Source of the DNA: Bacillota bacterium
Lineage (GTDB): Bacteria; Bacillota_I; Bacilli_A; Acholeplasmatales; Acholeplasmataceae
NCBI GenBank assembly: GCA_006226985.1
Contig: SBGC01000074.1
Location: 1 to 8,673 of the forward strand
Direction: 5' to 3'
DNA: 8,673 nt
This document shows, piece after piece, positions 4,405 through 8,673 of the stretch. The notes beneath the pieces are model-generated. The model had not been told where the DNA came from and ran no database searches. It saw only the letters and a program-made list of their open reading frames with translations. Position 1 is the stretch's first letter. The number at the start of each line of letters is the position of its first letter. The position numbers and the translations under genes are program-made.

Positions 4405-7389
4405 ATGAAAAATCTAAAGATTTCTTTTATTGTTGTCTTGGGTTTAATTCTTTTAATTGTAGGTATTGTTCAGCTTTCAGCAAACGATGAAAACTATATA
4501 CCGAAAGGAGAGTTGGATCCTGTTCAAGTTCAGGAATCATTTAATGTATTAAATGACTCATTAACGACTGAAAGATATACGTATCTTGATTACTTACGGG
4601 ATCATCAGTCACAAATCATCTATGGATTGGGCAGTGTTGATGCTGAATTTTTTGATGTAGGTGATGCATACATTGATCCTGAAACATCAGAACTATCACT
4701 TGTGATGGATAAAAATGATGTGGTCCGTTACGAGGTTACCGTACCAACTTCTGGATACTATCAACTTTTATTAAATTACCAAGTCGGTAATGCAACACTC
4801 AACAATATTACAGTTCAAGTAAAAATTAACGATCAAATTTTATATAACGACCATATAACGATTGACTTACCTTTACTTTGGAGTGATGAAACCAAAGAGT
4901 TCCAAACAGATCGTTATGATGACCAAGTATTACCCATTCAAAAGGTCAATGATGACTGGAATGCCTTTTATCTATATAACAACCTCTACACAACCGTTGA
5001 ACCTTTATTCTTTTATTTTGAAGCTGGTTACAACACCATCGATTTTACAAACACGTCATCAACTTCTGTGAATGTAGGCACGCTCACCTTAGTATCACCA
5101 GATGCGATACCTTCATATGAAACCTATCAAGCTTCAAATCCATCAACAAAAGTTAGTGAAAAAATAGTTGTTGATGCAACAACATATGTGCAAAAGAACT
5201 CATCATTCGCACATTTAACTTCAATAAACAACCCATCATTATCACCTTTTCATCCAATTAATAAGAAATTAAACGTGATTGATGGCATCTCATGGCTTGA
5301 TTCAGGCCAAGAAATAACTTACGAAATCAATGTTCCAGAGACTGGAAATTATAAAATAGCACTTCATTATTCAAATGAAAAACACGATTTTAGTGTCTTT
5401 AGATCAATATATCTCAATGGAGAAATTCCTTTTAAAGAACTTAAATCCTATGAATTTAAAGAAACAGGTGTTCAAAACTGGAAATACGAAACATTATCAA
5501 ACGATGATCGTGAACCTTTTATGTTTTATTTGACAGAAGGTACACATACACTCACGATTCGCGTTGAGTCTGAACCTGTTGAACAAGCTTTAAGATATAT
5601 TCAACTTGTCATTGACCACTTAAATAAATTCTCACTTGATATCAGAAAAATTACAGGTAGAGAAATCGATAGAAATCGCACATGGAACTTTACAGAATAT
5701 GTAGCCGAAACTCCTCTATACTTAGAAGCATATCAAATGATGCTGAAAGAAGCATTAACACTCCTTGCACCTTATGGTTCAAATGGAGCAAGTTCAACTA
5801 CCGTATCCTATATTCAAAAAGCACTATTCAAACTTGAACAAATCAGTAAAAACCCAGATAAAGTACCTCTATACCTAGAAGATTTAGCAGGTGGAACAGG
5901 ATCAGTCGCTCAATATTTAGGTGACTCTTTAACGATGGTTCGCGATCAACCACTTTATTTAAACGAAACACTTGTTATGGGCGAAGATGTCAAACTACCT
6001 CGTGCAAATGCTAGTTTCTTTGAAAAGTTTGGTGCGTCATTCCAAGCTTTCTTCTCATCATTTACGTCCGATAAATACAAACTTACACAAAGTGATGATG
6101 TCGTAGACATTTGGGTCAATCGTCCAATTACATATGTCGATATGATGCAAAAACTCGCTGACCAAACATTTACACCTGAAACAGGTATTCAAGTTAAAAT
6201 TTCAGTCATGCCAGATCCTAATAAACTGATTATGGCATCTGCAGCTAATCAGCAACCAGATGTTGCCTTAGGACTTGCCTCATATATGCCCTATGATTTA
6301 GCTATTCGTAATGCAGTTTATCCATTATCTGATTTTGAAGATTACTGGCAGGTCGCAGATGATTTTGCTCCTGGTGCATTTATTCCCTATATTTTAAACG
6401 ATAAATCATATGCGATACCAGAAACACTTGACTTCAATGTTATCATCTATCGTAGTGATATTTTTGAAGCACTTAACTTCGATATTCCTGATGATTCTTG
6501 GAGTTGGTATGATGTGATTGGTGTTTTACCAGAACTACAACAATATGGTATGAATTTCTATCATCCAATTGCTGGTGGTGTTGCAATTAAGTGGTTCTAC
6601 CAAACAAGTGGATTCATTTACCAATTTGGTGGAAATCTCTATCAAGAAGATGGTACAAAAACAGCAATTAACAGCTCTAAATCGATTGAAGGTTTAACAT
6701 TCTTAAACCAATTATTCACAAATTACTCATTACCAGAACAAGTTCCTTCATTCTATAACTCATTTAGATATGCAACACTTCCGATTGGTATTGCAGACTT
6801 TGCAACATACTTACTCATTAAAAATGCCGCACCAGAACTCGCTGGTTTATGGGAATTAGCTCCATATCCTAAGATGACAGTAGAAGGTATTGATAATCGT
6901 TACTATATCGCAAACGGTACTGCAGGTGTTATTTTACGATCAACCGATCAACCTGATGATTCATGGGAATTCTTAAAGTGGTGGATGTCAGAAGATGTTC
7001 AAGCAAACTTCGCATTTAACCTTCAATCAACCTATGGACCTACATATACCTGGTTATCTGGTAACATCCGTGCCTTTGAGGCATCACCATTCCCTGAAAA
7101 AGATAGAGAAATTATTCTTGAACAAATTAAATGGCTCGTAGACGTACCTAGAACTCCCGGTCAATATATGCTTGAACGTTCGATTTCGGATGTATGGAAT
7201 ACAGCGATTTATGATGGTACACCAACCGGTATAGCAGTTGACCGTTATACGATCTTAATTGACCGTGAAATCAGAAGAAAAATGATTGAATTCGGATTCC
7301 TAGATCAAAATGGCGAAGAAATAAAACCCTATACAATACGAAATGTTGATTGGGTAAGACAACAAATCGAAGAGGCGAAGGAGGAATAA
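4405..7389 (+). CDS. Large membrane-anchored protein: two beta-sandwich domains plus C-terminal solute-binding domain
   Basis: The protein has 994 residues; AAGGTGG at 4391-4397 lies 7 nt before ATG 4405. A hydrophobic segment (residues 6-24) has no lipobox Cys, and the following LSA-NDE is a poor signal-peptidase site, so it probably stays as a membrane anchor. Two related domains follow (about 75-235 and 252-408). Both contain a Y-E-[VI]-x-V-P-x-x-G-x-Y motif (109-119 and 306-316) and a later EP(L/F)xFY strand (199 and 370). They look like carbohydrate-binding jelly rolls of the CBM6/35 kind, a resemblance that is not proven. A helical region (about 409-560) includes a Phe-rich stretch at 536-553. 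Residues about 563-940 form a family 1 solute-binding domain: [26 protein letters not shown] start, [43 protein letters not shown]. The gene ends 1 nt before the permease start, so it is probably the cognate receptor. The ligand is unknown. Confidence 0.82.
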   Translation: MKNLKISFIVVLGLILLIVGIVQLSANDENYIPKGELDPVQVQESFNVLNDSLTTERYTYLDYLRDHQSQIIYGLGSVDAEFFDVGDAYIDPETSELSLVMDKNDVVRYEVTVPTSGYYQLLLNYQVGNATLNNITVQVKINDQILYNDHITIDLPLLWSDETKEFQTDRYDDQVLPIQKVNDDWNAFYLYNNLYTTVEPLFFYFEAGYNTIDFTNTSSTSVNVGTLTLVSPDAIPSYETYQASNPSTKVSEKIVVDATTYVQKNSSFAHLTSINNPSLSPFHPINKKLNVIDGISWLDSGQEITYEINVPETGNYKIALHYSNEKHDFSVFRSIYLNGEIPFKELKSYEFKETGVQNWKYETLSNDDREPFMFYLTEGTHTLTIRVESEPVEQALRYIQLVIDHLNKFSLDIRKITGREIDRNRTWNFTEYVAETPLYLEAYQMMLKEALTLLAPYGSNGASSTTVSYIQKALFKLEQISKNPDKVPLYLEDLAGGTGSVAQYLGDSLTMVRDQPLYLNETLVMGEDVKLPRANASFFEKFGASFQAFFSSFTSDKYKLTQSDDVVDIWVNRPITYVDMMQKLADQTFTPETGIQVKISVMPDPNKLIMASAANQQPDVALGLASYMPYDLAIRNAVYPLSDFEDYWQVADDFAPGAFIPYILNDKSYAIPETLDFNVIIYRSDIFEALNFDIPDDSWSWYDVIGVLPELQQYGMNFYHPIAGGVAIKWFYQTSGFIYQFGGNLYQEDGTKTAINSSKSIEGLTFLNQLFTNYSLPEQVPSFYNSFRYATLPIGIADFATYLLIKNAAPELAGLWELAPYPKMTVEGIDNRYYIANGTAGVILRSTDQPDDSWEFLKWWMSEDVQANFAFNLQSTYGPTYTWLSGNIRAFEASPFPEKDREIILEQIKWLVDVPRTPGQYMLERSISDVWNTAIYDGTPTGIAVDRYTILIDREIRRKMIEFGFLDQNGEEIKPYTIRNVDWVRQQIEEAKEE

Positions 7390-7390
7390 C

Positions 7391-8329
7391 ATGGATCAAA
7401 GCTTAAAGCTTAAAGAGCTTAAACGTCAAAGCAAAAGAAAACAAACCATGCGTGATGGTTTAACAGTGTTTTTCATGTTATTACCTTATGCCCTATTATT
7501 CAGTTTATTTATCGCACTTCCTGTAGCCATTGCTATTTACTTATCAATGACACACTTTAACGTTATTGAATTTCCAACTTTTGCTGGGCTACCTAATTTC
7601 ATTAATATTTTCACACAAGACCAAGTATTCTTAAAATATGTATTACCTAATACCTTAATGTTTGCACTTATTGTAGGTCCTGGTGGATACATTTTGTCAT
7701 TCGTCCTAGCATGGATGCTTGCACAAATCCAAAAAGTACCTCGTACAATTATTGCACTAGCGATATACACACCTTCGATGGTTGGTGGTGTGTTTATGGC
7801 TGTTGTATGGAGAACAATATTCTCAGGAGATGAATCAGGTTATATCAATGCATTCCTACTCCAAAATGACTTTATTGATCGTCCAATTCAATTTCTAGTA
7901 TCACCTGATTATTTAATGAACATTGTAATTATTGTTGCATTATGGAGTTCGATGGGTGTTGGTTTCTTAGCGATGCTTGCAGGTATCCTAAATGGAAACG
8001 AAGAACTCTATGAAGCCGCATATATTGAAGGTATTCGTAATAAATTCCAAGAAGTGATGTATGTAACAATTCCGATGATGAAACCACAAATGTTATTTGG
8101 TGCAGTCATGGCGATTGTTGGTACATTTACTAACGGTTATATAGGTGTTGCATTATCCGGGTCGAACCCGACACCGCAAAATGCAGCGCAGTTAATTACG
8201 AACCATATTGACGACTATGGTTTTATTCGATACGAAATGGGTTATGCGGCAGCACTATCTGTTGTTTTACTACTCATTATCTGGTTATTCTCCAAAGTAG
8301 CTTATAAGCTCTTTGCAGAAAAAGATTAA
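7391..8329 (+). CDS. ABC sugar transporter permease, MalF/UgpA type
   Basis: The protein has 312 residues. AAGGAGG at 7378-7384 gives 6-nt spacing to ATG 7391, and the previous stop ends 1 nt upstream, so translation is probably coupled. A basic cytoplasmic N-terminus (residues 1-22, many Lys and Arg) precedes six predicted membrane segments at about 24-52, 86-113, 118-144, 174-200, 233-257 and 283-306. The cytoplasmic EAA loop reads YEAAYIEG..., with Glu208, Ala209, Ala210, Gly214 and Ile-Pro at 227-228. This is the docking site for the transport ATPase. Length, topology and an SBP gene before it place it in the CUT1 oligosaccharide family, where it pairs with the permease that follows. Its substrate is inferred to be a beta-glucan oligosaccharide from the neighbouring hydrolases. 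Confidence 0.92.
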   Translation: MDQSLKLKELKRQSKRKQTMRDGLTVFFMLLPYALLFSLFIALPVAIAIYLSMTHFNVIEFPTFAGLPNFINIFTQDQVFLKYVLPNTLMFALIVGPGGYILSFVLAWMLAQIQKVPRTIIALAIYTPSMVGGVFMAVVWRTIFSGDESGYINAFLLQNDFIDRPIQFLVSPDYLMNIVIIVALWSSMGVGFLAMLAGILNGNEELYEAAYIEGIRNKFQEVMYVTIPMMKPQMLFGAVMAIVGTFTNGYIGVALSGSNPTPQNAAQLITNHIDDYGFIRYEMGYAAALSVVLLLIIWLFSKVAYKLFAEKD

Positions 8330-8341
8330 GGGGGCGAAATC

Positions 8342-8673
8342 ATGAGTTTTCAAGGTACTAAAATAAACCCTACAAGTTTTTCTAAGTCACAGATTGGATT
8401 TTATTTATTCCTAATTCCACTCGGACTTTTCATGATTTTACCAGTTGTATACATTTTCAACCAAGCATTCAAACCACTCGATGAACTTTTCTTATTCCCA
8501 CCAAGATTCTTTGTTGAAAAACCAACATTTGACAACTTTAGAGATCTCTTTAGAACAGCAACCTCAACAGGTGTTCCTTTAACACGTTATTTATTTAACA
8601 CCATCATCATTACACTCGTTATGGTATTTGCAACCATTTGGATTAGTGTTTCAACTGGTTATGTTCTATCTAA
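8342..8673 (+). CDS. ABC sugar transporter permease, MalG/UgpE type, N-terminal part
   Basis: The frame is open from ATG 8342 to the window edge (110 full codons), and AAGGGGG at 8328-8334 lies 7 nt upstream. The visible part has a short polar N-terminus, a first membrane segment (about residues 18-42, IGFYLFLIPLGLFMILPVVYIFNQ), then AFKPLDELFLFPPRFFVEKPTFDNFRDLF. This last stretch is the standard loop of MalG-type permeases ('P..f.P..pTl.NY..lf'). A second membrane segment follows, starting at YLFNTIIITLVMVF. The EAA loop lies beyond the window. It is the expected partner of the permease ending at 8329, with 12 nt between the two genes. The gene is cut by the window edge and shows no sign of being broken. 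Confidence 0.9.
   Translation, partial: MSFQGTKINPTSFSKSQIGFYLFLIPLGLFMILPVVYIFNQAFKPLDELFLFPPRFFVEKPTFDNFRDLFRTATSTGVPLTRYLFNTIIITLVMVFATIWISVSTGYVLS

Noticed and set aside
7400..7422. Three copies of AGCTTAA at the start of the permease gene
   Set aside because: They encode the Lys/Leu-rich N-terminus (SLKLKELK) and are short. A coding explanation is enough.
7537..7770. Open reading frame of 77 codons on the minus strand
   Set aside because: It lies wholly inside a well-supported permease gene and shows no recognisable domain or convincing ribosome site.
1..8673. CRISPR array, insertion sequence, tRNA or rRNA gene, attachment site
   Set aside because: No regularly spaced repeats, transposase motifs, cloverleaf-like segments or rRNA-like stretches were seen; coding genes fill nearly the whole window.

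Overview
The window is an AT-rich carbohydrate-utilisation locus from a low-GC bacterium with a single cell membrane. Two proteins carry Gram-positive-type lipoprotein signals, ribosome-binding sites are strong AGGAGG types, all stops are TAA or TAG, and all Trp codons are TGG. The style fits Bacillota or an Acholeplasma/Izemoplasma-like Mollicutes relative. This placement is inference; the sequence does not name the organism. All complete genes lie on the + strand.

Layout: (1) 1-243, the last 80 residues of a LacI/GalR-family regulator. (2) 244-316, a short promoter region with an extended -10 box and a perfect 9-bp inverted repeat, the likely operator O1. (3) 317-2459, a two-gene unit whose reading frames overlap by 14 nt: a GH30 glycosidase lipoprotein and a GH16 endo-beta-glucanase without a signal peptide. 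(4) 2460-2606, a second promoter region with a good promoter and two further operator-like sites (O2a, O2b) that share their core with O1. (5) 2607-4313, a 568-aa lipoprotein sugar-binding protein with a Pro/Thr/Glu repeat linker, followed by a strong 12-bp hairpin. (6) 4405-7389, a 994-aa membrane-anchored protein with two duplicated beta-sandwich domains and a C-terminal solute-binding domain. (7) 7391-8329, an ABC permease, and 8342 to the window end, the start of its partner permease. No transport ATPase is present.

Model (inference): the GH30 + GH16 pair points to a beta-glucan of the laminarin type, a beta-1,3 backbone with beta-1,6 branches. GH30 would act at the cell surface, perhaps on beta-1,6 linkages. 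The two surface binding proteins would capture oligosaccharides and pass them to the CUT1-type permease pair. The apparently cytoplasmic GH16 would cut imported chains. The LacI-family regulator encoded just upstream is the best candidate for binding all three operator-like sites and controlling both transcription units. The least ordinary parts are the 994-aa binding protein, the two binding proteins for one permease pair, the signal-less GH16 and the three-site operator arrangement.
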